A stretch of 64,000 nucleotides of DNA from Rubripirellula sp. GTDB lineage: Bacteria; Planctomycetota; Planctomycetia; Pirellulales; Pirellulaceae. Positions 31,373 to 39,836 of this stretch are shown piece after piece. Below the pieces are notes generated by a model. That model was not told where the DNA came from, made no database searches, and was given only the letters and a program-made list of their open reading frames with translations. The translations under genes were made by a program, and so were the position numbers. The stretch is from assembly GCA_029245125.1 (NCBI GenBank), contig JAQWPZ010000228.1:1-64000 (forward strand). The letters run 5' to 3'. Within the stretch, counting starts at the first letter, position 1; each line of letters opens with the position of its first letter.

Positions 31373-32809
31373 TTACGTGTAAGCCAGACTCTTTGCCTGT
31401 TGCCGAAAATCACCCGCTTGAGATTTCATCTCGGAAATCAAGCGTATCAGCTCCTCATCCAACCGCTCAGCAGCAACGCTCGAAGGCTGGATCGGCTTGG
31501 TTCCCAAACGGACCGCGTTGGCATCCATCGCGTGGTCTGTCGCGGCGGCAAACAGCGTTTCCCGCACCAACAAATCAGTCAAACGATTTACCGAACGCCT
31601 GGGATCGACCGGGATCATTTGTGGATCGGACCAATCAATTCTCAATTGGCTGGACGTGGCTACGGCGGCCGATGCGATCGATTCAATCCGTTCTTGAATC
31701 GCCTCTTGATCGGCATCAATCACCCAAACCCATCGTCGTGTATCAATCCGATAGATCAAGTCGAACAGGTAACATTGACCCTGCAAAAATTTATCAAACT
31801 GATCAGCTGCCTCGCGATTGACCATCGCGCCAACAGAAACGCCACCGGCAGCAAACTCGCGTTCAGATCGAGGGCGAACCGCTTCGTGATCGAGTTCGAC
31901 ACGACAGCACGGCGAATCCAAACGGACATTCCGTTCAGAATCGCCGGCTAAGTTTGAAGGAATTCGCTTTGACCGAACCGGCTGAGTCTCACGCTCTGTT
32001 GACAGCTGACCAACCCGCCACCGTGACCACAATTCGCCGACACTGCGAGGACCAGCTGCGGCGGTTTGGAAACTAACCTCTGTGCCACTTCCCAAACGCG
32101 ACTGAATCCTTAGTTTCGAAAAATGTAGAGCGGCGAGCTGTCGGCAGATCGACAACCCCAAGCCTTCCCCGCCACTAAATGAAACTTGACGGTCGGCGAT
32201 CGTTGCCAACTCTCGTTGGCTAAGCCCCCTGCCCGCATCTACAACTGACCATTGCAGAAACAGCGAATCAATTTTTTGCAAGCGGATAAGAATTTGGCCG
32301 GACTGGGGAGTCACTCGCAACGCATTGGTCACCAAGTTGACAATCAGACGGCGGAGCATCGCGGGATCAGCAAAGACACGGACATTGGGATCATCGCCTC
32401 CATCCCACAGCACATCGATCTCGCGGGGCATCACCCACGGCCTGAGTGTTTCGTCAATCGATTTACGTACTGTTTGCACGGTGACCCATTGCCGTTGCAC
32501 TCGCGGTGTCCCCGTCCGCAATCGCTCGACCTGCACCATGTCGTTAATCATCTGCTCCATGCAATGGCACTGATCGATGGCCGAATCGAGACAGATGACT
32601 TGCCCAGGAGTGACATCCCCCAGATCTCCATCACGAACGATCCGCACGGATTCTCGAATCGTGGTCAATGGAGCGCGCAGATCATGCGCTGTCTCGCTCA
32701 TTACCCTGGCAGCAGCCTCACTGGCACGATTTTCGAAGCGACGAGGGATGCCGCGGGAATGAGCTCGTTGGGAATTTGAAACGGTTGGCACGGCAACACC
32801 GGGGCACAA
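31373..32809 (-). CDS. Soluble sensor histidine kinase with unknown C-terminal domain
   Basis: 478 residues without membrane helices. A HisKA domain contains the phospho-acceptor His42 (SETAHDLRAPLTTIRESVRI). The HATPase domain follows: N box LIVNLVTNALRVTPQSG, G1 VVDAGRGLS and G2 GGEGLGLSICRQLAAL. After about residue 255 comes a ~220-residue region with no domain I recognise; its second half (DQFDKFLQGQCYLFDLIYRI, TRRWVWVIDADQEAIQERIE) looks globular. No sensor domain precedes the kinase, so the C-terminal region may be the input or partner-binding part. No response regulator gene is adjacent. The start at 32809 is uncertain; ATG 32701 would begin directly at the H box, which seems too late. 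Confidence 0.85.
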   Translation of the reverse strand: MCPGVAVPTVSNSQRAHSRGIPRRFENRASEAAARVMSETAHDLRAPLTTIRESVRIVRDGDLGDVTPGQVICLDSAIDQCHCMEQMINDMVQVERLRTGTPRVQRQWVTVQTVRKSIDETLRPWVMPREIDVLWDGGDDPNVRVFADPAMLRRLIVNLVTNALRVTPQSGQILIRLQKIDSLFLQWSVVDAGRGLSQRELATIADRQVSFSGGEGLGLSICRQLAALHFSKLRIQSRLGSGTEVSFQTAAAGPRSVGELWSRWRVGQLSTERETQPVRSKRIPSNLAGDSERNVRLDSPCCRVELDHEAVRPRSEREFAAGGVSVGAMVNREAADQFDKFLQGQCYLFDLIYRIDTRRWVWVIDADQEAIQERIESIASAAVATSSQLRIDWSDPQMIPVDPRRSVNRLTDLLVRETLFAAATDHAMDANAVRLGTKPIQPSSVAAERLDEELIRLISEMKSQAGDFRQQAKSLAYT

Positions 32810-33152
32810 GGAAGCGGGACGATCCTACCGGGTCAAATTCGACCTGCAGGGCACCGCACCAACACCGTTTTTGTGCTAGCCAGCAAAACCGGAAAAACGA
32901 GTCGTTGCCGGTGACTCGTTACGATTTGCGAGAAAGAGCTGTGCCACCAGCAGCGAGAAAACACACTGTGTGGCCCACACCAAACCCCCTGGCATTCCCA
33001 GGAAACCTGGACAGCGAAAGCCGAGTCGCTGCCAAACCAGGAAAGCCCCAAGAATCAGTGGCCTTCCGGACCAAACGGCCCCGCTTTGATCAGAGCCCCG
33101 CTTTAAACAGAGCCCCGCTTTCAACCGGGGCCCGGTTTAGCCAAGCATCCGA
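32810..33152. other. Spacer with 17-bp tandem repeat
   Basis: No gene is supported. The spacer separates two minus-strand genes and should carry the promoter of the histidine kinase gene. Its right part holds the tandem repeat at 33079-33126. Confidence 0.45.
33079..33126. repeat. 17-bp tandem repeat, three imperfect copies
   Basis: Units beginning CCCCGCTTT start at 33079, 33096 and 33113; the middle bases of each unit differ. The block ends about 27 bp from the stop codon of the coiled-coil membrane-protein gene (33153). Confidence 0.85.
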
Positions 33153-34658
33153 TTAGGGACGCAGAATGTCCGAGACTTCGCCGCCTTGCTGCATGCCGTC
33201 GGTCTGACGCCGATAAAGCTCTGAAACGTCGGTCGGCAGTCTTGAGAAGTTGATGCCGTTGGCCGACTCAGGGGGGAAGTCAGATGCCTTCGCCGCGGAA
33301 CCGAGCGGGGTAGTCAACGTGTCGTCGAGAGTGCGGAGATAATTTTGCAACTTCCAAGCCGGAATCACAGTCAGTCCAAGTTCCGCAGCCTTCGCCTTGA
33401 CCGATCCCATCGCCGCCACTTGTCGGGCCTGAGCATCAGTCATCTCGGCACCAGGCGGGATCAGGGGATCCCCCACAACAAGGAAGCGAATACTGGCATC
33501 AAGATCTCCGGTCACGACTCCGCTAGCAGTAATCTCGGCAGCCACTTCAGCTCCAGCCGCTTGAATTTGACCCTTGATCGCATCGTTGTCGGCTCGGCTA
33601 TCGCCGTCGACGTCGATGTCACCCGCCAGAGCGATCTTGACCACTCGGCCAGGTGCCCAGAATGGCGAATAAACTTTGTCGCCAGGGATGATTGGATTGC
33701 GAATCTCTGGCCGTGCCACGACCCGGGCTTGAGCCAGGTGTGGCCCCAGGATCGAAGTCACTTGGATCGTCGCTTTGACCTTCGCATCTTGAAGGCGAGT
33801 TTCGTCTCCGTCGATTACTCCAAAGGTCACTCCCGGTCGCAAGGCGTCTGCCGAGCCGAGGTTGATGTTTGTGATGTTACCGCCCCGGATCACGTACCGG
33901 ATCTCGCCCTGGGTGGTTTCAAATTTGTCTGCTCGGTAGCGATTGAGTTCTAACTTCTGAGTATCAATCGTTCCCTGCAATTGGCGTGACCGTTGTGTCA
34001 GTCGGGTCGTTTCATCGTTCTTCTTTGTTCGGAATTGGTTGAATTCCAATACCGTCTTGGCCAACTGGTCTCGCGTGTCCTCTTTCTCCTTATTCATTCG
34101 TGCGCGATCCTCGTCAAACTGATCGCTCAGAGTGACGAGCTTCTTATTCGAATCGTCACGTTGCTGCTCTGCCATTTGCTGCTGCGTTCGGGCATTGGCG
34201 ATGTCGGCATCGGCATCGGTGCGAATTTTGGTTGCTTCCTCGCGAGCCGTTCGATACTGAACATTTCGATCGCGAATCGCGTTGACCAAATACTCCGGCA
34301 GGGCGGGGTAGTTCTGGTTTTGAGCTTCGATGTCAGTTCCGAAGTAGGACATGTCCTTGGTGAACTGCTCCTCAATCGCCTGCATTTCAGGATCGCTGCT
34401 GGTGTTCTCTTTCATTTCGTCGATCTCAGCCTGGGTGAAGCCACCCACACCGAGCATCGCCTTCATGCGAGAAGCCTGCGTTTCCAATGTCCGCAGGTTG
34501 CCCTGAACGGTTTGGTATTGTGCTTTTGCCGAAGTTGCCTCCTGGGACTGCGTGTTGGACGACTGCCACAGGAAGAAGTTAAGAGCGAGCGAGAGGACCA
34601 GGAAAATCAAGCTGGCAATCAAGCTGCCGCGAATGACGGAATCGTCGCGTGCCACCAT
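33153..34658 (-). CDS. Membrane-anchored coiled-coil protein of unknown function
   Basis: 501 residues. One membrane helix at about 12-30 (LIASLIFLVLSLALNFFLW), then long coiled-coil segments to about residue 240 rich in Gln, Glu, Lys and Arg (for example QMAEQQRDDSNKKLVTLSDQ). The second half (about 245-500) is globular, with GGNITNINLGSADALRPGVT and the calcium-loop-like DIDVDGDSRADND. Starts MVARDDSVIRGSL. This layout recalls planctomycete envelope proteins, but no function is known to me. The plus-strand protein at 54275 has a comparable helix-plus-coiled-coil plan in a different order. It is divergent from the pseudopilin operon, so a shared role in the secretion apparatus is possible but unproven. 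Confidence 0.75.
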   Translation of the reverse strand: MVARDDSVIRGSLIASLIFLVLSLALNFFLWQSSNTQSQEATSAKAQYQTVQGNLRTLETQASRMKAMLGVGGFTQAEIDEMKENTSSDPEMQAIEEQFTKDMSYFGTDIEAQNQNYPALPEYLVNAIRDRNVQYRTAREEATKIRTDADADIANARTQQQMAEQQRDDSNKKLVTLSDQFDEDRARMNKEKEDTRDQLAKTVLEFNQFRTKKNDETTRLTQRSRQLQGTIDTQKLELNRYRADKFETTQGEIRYVIRGGNITNINLGSADALRPGVTFGVIDGDETRLQDAKVKATIQVTSILGPHLAQARVVARPEIRNPIIPGDKVYSPFWAPGRVVKIALAGDIDVDGDSRADNDAIKGQIQAAGAEVAAEITASGVVTGDLDASIRFLVVGDPLIPPGAEMTDAQARQVAAMGSVKAKAAELGLTVIPAWKLQNYLRTLDDTLTTPLGSAAKASDFPPESANGINFSRLPTDVSELYRRQTDGMQQGGEVSDILRP

Positions 34659-35481
34659 GGTTAAAATTCTGGGGGGTGGAGGAGCAAACAGAGTGAAAAG
34701 AGGACGCGGCCAGGCTTCTAGGGGAGGCGAAGGACCGTTCCCATAGACTATTCACTGAGATCGTGAATTCTACTGGCGAACGAACATAAAAGAGTTACCG
34801 ACGGTCTATTTCTCCGACTTTTGACGGTTATCGCTGTTTTCTGCCCAAGATCGCCCCGTTTTGGCCCCGTGACACCAGCCGATAACCCGGAAAAATCGCT
34901 CGATGTTCCTGGAAAACCGGTCGGGATCGGGTCAAAAACGGGTTTGGGCCGGAGCAAGATGAGCTCGCAACAGAAAAATCTCCGTCCGGAACACGACGAA
35001 CAAGGGAAGGAGAATCGGGTTCCATGAGTGCAAAAGACCACATCCAGGTTCTGATCCGTTCCATCAGCCAGCCTTTTGCTTCCGTTGAAGGCCAGATTTC
35101 CGTTGAAGGCCAGGTTTCCGTTGAAGGCCAGCGACTGTGTAGACTCCGATGTCACGCCCACAGGCGGTAAACTGTCTAATCCGCGTACGGGCCGAAGGAA
35201 ACTCATCGCGTCGCCAAGCCGAGCCTTATCCTTCCCCAGAGGGGAGTCCAGGAAACGGCTTGTTCCTAACGATTTTTCAACTCTGGCAGAATCTGTGAGA
35301 GACCCAATGGAAACTTTGGAAGAGTGAATATAATGCGGCAAATGGTTGGCGAGCCGGGCTGATGAAAGTCATTCCTCTTGCCAACACGCGAAACTTTCCT
35401 GGGCAGCCCTGGTTATTAACACTAGGCCTGGGCCTTTCCCCTCCATCTCCAAGACCCACTCGAACACTCTCCCGAACCGCC
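34659..35481. other. Long divergent spacer upstream of the pseudopilin operon
   Basis: 823 bp between the coiled-coil protein gene and gspG. A minus-strand frame of ~197 codons (34748-35341) runs through it, but it lacks domain-like composition, contains the 18-bp repeat as LAFNGN units, and has no credible ribosome site; I treat it as non-coding. The promoter of the operon should lie toward 35400. A GCCCCGTTTTGGCCCCGT-like short repeat occurs at about 34850-34870. Confidence 0.5.
35080..35131. repeat. 18-bp tandem repeat, three copies
   Basis: TTCCGTTGAAGGCCAG at 35080-35095, 35098-35113 and 35116-35131; the two spacer bases vary (AT, GT). It lies in the spacer upstream of gspG. Confidence 0.9.
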
Positions 35482-35916
35482 ATGCGAAATCGCCGCTTCA
35501 ACCGAAACCCCCGCTCCCGAAAACCGCGAACCGCTGGTTTTACGCTCCTCGAGCTCTTGTTGGTGTTGGCCATCCTCGTCGTGATTGGTGGCATTGTTAC
35601 TGTCAACATCGGTGGTGCCCAAACAGAAGCGAAGATCAACGCGACCAAAGCACAGTTGAACGGGCTGAAAAGCAACATCACTCAGTTTCAGATCCGCATG
35701 AATAGTTTGCCCGAGTCGCTCGAGGCATTGCGAGATGGACCGAGTGACTCCGCAAAAAAGGCGAAGTGGGTCGCCCCGATCATCACCGAAATCCCGACTG
35801 ACGCATGGGAAAATCAGCTGATCTATTCCGTCAATGGGAATACCTACGAGATCCGCAGCGGCGGAGTAGATGGCCAAGTCAACACCGACGACGACATCAT
35901 CGTTGAAGGCAGCTGA
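35482..35916 (+). CDS. gspG: Type II secretion major pseudopilin GspG-like
   Basis: 144 residues. The prepilin signal is RKPRTAGFTLLELLLVLAIL: cleavage after Gly19, Phe at +1 and Glu at +5, followed by the hydrophobic N-terminal helix. The C-terminal half carries the GspG signature (ITEIPTDAWENQLIYSVNGN, then YEIRSGGVDGQVNTDDDIIV), in which aspartates bind calcium in characterised GspG proteins. ATG 35482 gives a normal short leader; the frame is open upstream but unconvincing there. It is the first gene of a seven-gene run ending at 42847. It would polymerise into the pseudopilus that pushes substrates through the outer membrane. Confidence 0.93.
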   Translation: MRNRRFNRNPRSRKPRTAGFTLLELLLVLAILVVIGGIVTVNIGGAQTEAKINATKAQLNGLKSNITQFQIRMNSLPESLEALRDGPSDSAKKAKWVAPIITEIPTDAWENQLIYSVNGNTYEIRSGGVDGQVNTDDDIIVEGS

Positions 35917-35987
35917 GACGAATCGTGACGGAACGCGGGTGGGAAGTCAGTGGAGATTTCGCTCCGGCCGATGGAGTGGATTCCTGA

Positions 35988-36635
35988 TTGCGTAAACTTA
36001 ACGTTTCCTACCCTTGTTGGTTGGTGCCCGTGTCACGCCGCTCTGCATTTACCCTGCTCGAACTGCTGCTGACAATTTCGATGTTGGCTGCGATCGCCGC
36101 GATAGCGCTGCCGCAAGCAGGCATGCTGCTGGGCGACCGTCGGTTGGTTCGCGCCGGAGATCAACTTCGTGCTGAAATGACCAGTCTGCGAGTCGACGCG
36201 ATGCGTCAAGGTCGCGTGATGATGATAGACGGCATGATCGAAGGCAACACATTCCGGATCAAACCGTTCTACTCAATTGCCGATTCCACCGAAGCGATTG
36301 ACCAGACCGGTTCCCAACAGAGTTTGCTGACCGGTGCGGCGCAGGGCGTGATGACGACAATCGAAGTCGATGAAGAGGCGGACGAAACGATTGAATTGCC
36401 GGACGGGATTTCGATCCAGGCAGTGGGCGTCGCGTCGGCAGCCCGGTCGATGGAAATCGAGCAACTGAATCAATCAAACCAGGGTCAGGGCTGGAGTCGG
36501 CCAGTCCTGTTTTACCCTGACGGGTCGACGAGCACCGCAGCCATCACTTTGATCGACGAGACGTACGGCAAAGTCGTCGTCCAGATCCGCGGGATCACCG
36601 GTGACGTCACGGTCAGCGAGGTGCTCGCACCATGA
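35988..36635 (+). CDS. Minor pseudopilin, GspH-like
   Basis: 215 residues. Prepilin motif RRSAFTLLELLLTISMLAAI, with Ala rather than Gly before the cleavage site and Glu at +5. The hydrophobic helix is followed by a domain of ~170 residues with RAEMTSLRVDAMRQGRVMMI, typical of GspH/FimT proteins, and the end is beta-rich (YGKVVVQIRGITGDVTVSEV). The start is uncertain: TTG 35988 gives a 20-residue leader, while GTG at 36024 or 36030 would give a leader of more usual length. It follows gspG after 71 bp, and its stop overlaps the next ATG (36632-36635), indicating one operon. Confidence 0.85.
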   Translation: MRKLNVSYPCWLVPVSRRSAFTLLELLLTISMLAAIAAIALPQAGMLLGDRRLVRAGDQLRAEMTSLRVDAMRQGRVMMIDGMIEGNTFRIKPFYSIADSTEAIDQTGSQQSLLTGAAQGVMTTIEVDEEADETIELPDGISIQAVGVASAARSMEIEQLNQSNQGQGWSRPVLFYPDGSTSTAAITLIDETYGKVVVQIRGITGDVTVSEVLAP

Positions 36636-37105
36636 GAGTTCCATCACGATCTGGATTTTCGCTACTCGAAATTTTGCTAGCGTTGGCGATCCTCGGTGGA
36701 TCACTGGCGATCCTTAGCTCAATCGCCAACACCGGCGTATCTTCGGCACGTGAAGCGCGAGATTTGTCGGTCGCTCGCCTGCTTTGCCAAGCCAAGCTGT
36801 CGGAAGTCTTACTCGATTCGAAAGCGAATTTAATCGCTCCAGTCCCGATTCCCTTGAGTCCACTGGAATCCTTTGACTCCGAGTCCCTAACTCCTTTTTC
36901 CTACAGTGTTGAAGTCCAACCGGGGCAACTCGATGGCTTGCTTGTCATTCGCGTGTTCGTTGTGGCTGACAATCCCGATGGTGGACCGCCGATCGCCCAA
37001 TACTCACTTGTTCGCTGGATGATCGACCCCGCGTTAGGGCTCGAAGAAGCGGAAGCCGAGGAGAAAGCAGCTCAGGAAGAAGCGGCTGCAGGAGAAACTA
37101 CCTAA
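36632..37105 (+). CDS. Minor pseudopilin, GspI-like
   Basis: 157 residues. Prepilin motif MRVPSRSGFSLLEILLALAI with Gly8 before the cleavage site and Glu at +5. The following part (SAREARDLSVARLLCQAKLSE) is in the position where GspI/PilV-like proteins have a conserved helix. The last ~20 residues are Glu/Ala-rich (LEEAEAEEKAAQEEAAAGET), probably disordered. The gene overlaps the GspH-like gene by four bases and the GspJ-like gene by one (TAATG). In the complex, GspI starts the pseudopilus tip with GspJ and GspK. Placement in the operon supports the call more strongly than the sequence alone. Confidence 0.85.
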   Translation: MRVPSRSGFSLLEILLALAILGGSLAILSSIANTGVSSAREARDLSVARLLCQAKLSEVLLDSKANLIAPVPIPLSPLESFDSESLTPFSYSVEVQPGQLDGLLVIRVFVVADNPDGGPPIAQYSLVRWMIDPALGLEEAEAEEKAAQEEAAAGETT

Positions 37106-38085
37106 TGCGTCGCACCACCCGATCATCCGCGTTTACGTTGTTGGAATTGATACTGACCCTATCGATGTCGGTCGTGTTGATGGCGTTGGTTGGCGGGGCA
37201 ATGCAGTTCTACGCCCGTGACATGAATGTCCGCGACTTAGATATTCGCCAAACCCAATTGGCGGCAGCGGTCATGCAGATGCTCGAAGACGACTTGAGAG
37301 CCACCCTTCACACCGAACCGGTCGACACCGCACCATTGGCTGAGCTACTAGCCGCGACGGGCTCCATCACCGGTGGCGACGAGGCCCCCACAGGTGACGC
37401 GTCAGCGGAAGATTTGGCAGCCGCTGGAATCGCAGATGAGCCTGAAACAATCATCACCGATACAACTGAAACGCTTGACTTGCAAGCTGGAGTCGCGGTG
37501 CTTGAAACGCCCGGATTGATTGGCAACCAATATCAAATCCAACTCGACCTGAGCCGCTTGCCTCGCTTGGAAGAGTACGTTGCTTTGCTCGACGGTTCGA
37601 ACACCGAGATCGATGATGTGCCAAGTGACATCAAGACTGTTGCTTACTTCGTCCAAGAGGCGGACACCCTCGGCGGTGTTCAAGATCCCCTTCAACAACT
37701 GTTACCTGACGACACCACACTCGCCGACACGCAAGCTGCTGGTGGTCTGGTACGACGCTCGCTTGATCGGGCCGCCACGGCATATGCGTCCACCAACGGT
37801 AATTTGATAACCCTCAACCAAACCGGCGAATTGCTCGCACCGGAAATCCAAGGCATCGAGTTTCAGTATTGGGATGGCCTGACCTGGCAACTCGAATGGA
37901 GCAGTGATGACTACGGGGAATTGCCTCTCGCGATTCAAATCACGTTGTACATGGCCGACCCTCGTGTCGAAGCCACCAGCACCGCCACCAGCGAGACGCT
38001 GCGAACATTCAAACATATCGTCCGTTTGCCGATGGCAAAGATGATCGTGGAAGAGGAAGAAGACTTGTCGGAGACAGGAATATGA
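37105..38085 (+). CDS. Minor pseudopilin, GspJ-like
   Basis: 326 residues, longer than typical GspJ (~200). The leader is MRRTTRSSAFTLLELILTLS, with Ala before the cleavage site. After the helix come MNVRDLDIRQTQLAAAVMQM and LEDDLRATLH, typical of PilW/GspJ proteins. A middle insertion rich in Ala, Asp and Thr (about residues 75-145) looks flexible. The C-terminal domain contains EIQGIEFQYWDGLTWQLEWS, which matches the GspJ core (G-F-x-Y-x-x-G-x-W pattern). Operon overlaps on both sides (one base upstream, four downstream). Confidence 0.87.
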   Translation: MRRTTRSSAFTLLELILTLSMSVVLMALVGGAMQFYARDMNVRDLDIRQTQLAAAVMQMLEDDLRATLHTEPVDTAPLAELLAATGSITGGDEAPTGDASAEDLAAAGIADEPETIITDTTETLDLQAGVAVLETPGLIGNQYQIQLDLSRLPRLEEYVALLDGSNTEIDDVPSDIKTVAYFVQEADTLGGVQDPLQQLLPDDTTLADTQAAGGLVRRSLDRAATAYASTNGNLITLNQTGELLAPEIQGIEFQYWDGLTWQLEWSSDDYGELPLAIQITLYMADPRVEATSTATSETLRTFKHIVRLPMAKMIVEEEEDLSETGI

Positions 38086-39737
38086 TCTCGACGATGCGAC
38101 GACAACGCGCTGGCATCTTTTTGGTTTTGGTATTGATCGTGATCACGGTCGCCACCATGGCGGTTTACTCGTTCACCGAATTGATGCTTGCCTACGACGA
38201 TTCGGCTTATCTCACCGGCGACTTGGTGCAAGCCAGAGTCAACGTTGAATCGGCCAGCGAATCGATTCGTTTGATGCTGGCTCAACCACCAGACATGCGG
38301 GTCGACTTTGGCGGAGTTTACAACAACCCGCAATTGTTTCAGGCGGTCACTACCTATGCCGGTGACGACGCCTTGAACCCCTCCAATTTTACGGTCATTG
38401 CTCCTGCCTTAAGTGAAACCGGATCATACGGTGGGATTCGCTTCGGACTGCAAGACGAATCGGCTCGACTGAACATCAACACGCTAACGGTTCTGGAAGA
38501 AAACTCCGAGGCACTTTCCGGACTGCTCACCCTCGCCAGCGCGACGAGCGAGGACACCGACGAAACATTGAGTTCCGACAACATTGCAGTCACTCTGCTG
38601 CTCGCCCTGCCGGGCATGACAGAGGACATCGCCGATGCCATTCTTGATTGGTTGGATGAAGACGAAGAACCCCGCCCTTACGGTGCGGAAATTGAGTACT
38701 ACAGCACTCTGCCCACTCCATACGAGCCCAACAACGGCCCGCTGCAGAGCGTTGAAGAGTTGTTGTTGGTTCGCGGCGTCACGCCCACGCTGTTGTTTGG
38801 CGCCGACGTCAATCGAAATGGAGTGATTGATCCCGACGAGCAACAGCGGTTCGGGATCACGGTGGATACTCCCGGTGCCCTCGGTTGGGCGTCGTATTTG
38901 ACCGTCCACGGCGCCGAAGCGAATAGGCGGAAAGACGGCACTCCCCGAGTCTTCGTGAACCAAGATGACTTGGAAATCCTATACGAGGATTTGCTCGAAG
39001 GCTTGGGAAATGATTTGTACGCCAGTTACGTCGTTGCTTATCGGTACGGAGGCCAATCCACCTCCGCCGCTTCGGCGCTTGCCAACATCGGCAATGGCAA
39101 CACGGCGACAGCGGCCAAAAGTGGGGGTGCCTGGACACCTGATGTGATTCAGAGCATGGACCTGACCGCTGGTGGCGGGACCTCGGTGACTCAGATTTTG
39201 GACCTCGTTGGATCCACTGTCACCATCGGCAACGGGAACAATGCCACCAGTTACACCTCGCCGTTTCCAGCCGATCCGATCTCGATGTCGATTTACATGC
39301 CGATTTTGATGGATGCTTTGACGACTCAAGAGTCGCCAGTGATGCCAGGCCGGATTAATGTAAATGAGTGCCCGGCCGAATTACTCTATGGCATCCCGAT
39401 GCTGAGTGAGGAAGTCATGCAAGCGATTCTGGAGAATCGCGAGGCCGAATCTGACGATCCAAACCGCGATTACGAAACATGGTTGCTGACCGAGGGACTT
39501 GTGACGCTCGATGAGATGCGATTGTTGGTTCCACTGCTGTCAGGCGGTGGGGACGTCTATCGTGCCCAAGTCGTCGGCTATTTCGAAACCAGCGGAGCGG
39601 CTCACCGAGCCGAAGTCATCATCAACGCAACGACGGTGAACCCCAAAGTCGTTGCCTGGAGAGACCTGACACATTTGGGTCGGGGATTCGACCTGTCTGT
39701 CCTCGGCCTGCGAATGCCTGTGGAACTAACACAATGA
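38082..39737 (+). CDS. Pseudopilus tip protein, GspK-like
   Basis: 551 residues, larger than usual GspK (~330). The N-terminal leader MRRQRAGIFLVLVLIVITVA lacks Glu at +5, as expected for GspK. The middle has the family pattern DESARLNINTL followed by a helix-hairpin region (LLALPGMTEDIADAILDWLDEDEEP) and SVEELLLVRGVTP. Residues 242-253 form a textbook EF-hand loop, DVNRNGVIDPDE. The C-terminal part holds PGRINVNECPAELLYGIPML. GspK caps the pseudopilus with GspI and GspJ. The ATG overlaps the GspJ-like stop by four bases. Nothing follows directly for 99 bp. Confidence 0.9.
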   Translation: MISTMRRQRAGIFLVLVLIVITVATMAVYSFTELMLAYDDSAYLTGDLVQARVNVESASESIRLMLAQPPDMRVDFGGVYNNPQLFQAVTTYAGDDALNPSNFTVIAPALSETGSYGGIRFGLQDESARLNINTLTVLEENSEALSGLLTLASATSEDTDETLSSDNIAVTLLLALPGMTEDIADAILDWLDEDEEPRPYGAEIEYYSTLPTPYEPNNGPLQSVEELLLVRGVTPTLLFGADVNRNGVIDPDEQQRFGITVDTPGALGWASYLTVHGAEANRRKDGTPRVFVNQDDLEILYEDLLEGLGNDLYASYVVAYRYGGQSTSAASALANIGNGNTATAAKSGGAWTPDVIQSMDLTAGGGTSVTQILDLVGSTVTIGNGNNATSYTSPFPADPISMSIYMPILMDALTTQESPVMPGRINVNECPAELLYGIPMLSEEVMQAILENREAESDDPNRDYETWLLTEGLVTLDEMRLLVPLLSGGGDVYRAQVVGYFETSGAAHRAEVIINATTVNPKVVAWRDLTHLGRGFDLSVLGLRMPVELTQ

Positions 39738-39836
39738 AAATCATTTCGACCTTGATGCGGTAACACCGGAAAAACCCCACACCTTTTGGATCCAACCGTC
39801 TGGGCAACCCACCCGACACGATCAAAGCGAAAAATT

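Noticed and set aside
34748-35341. Minus-strand frame of ~197 codons with LAFNGN repeats
   Set aside because: The repeat is in frame only because its period is 18 bp; the rest lacks domain-like composition, a ribosome site or a believable N-terminus. The same region contains other non-coding style repeats.
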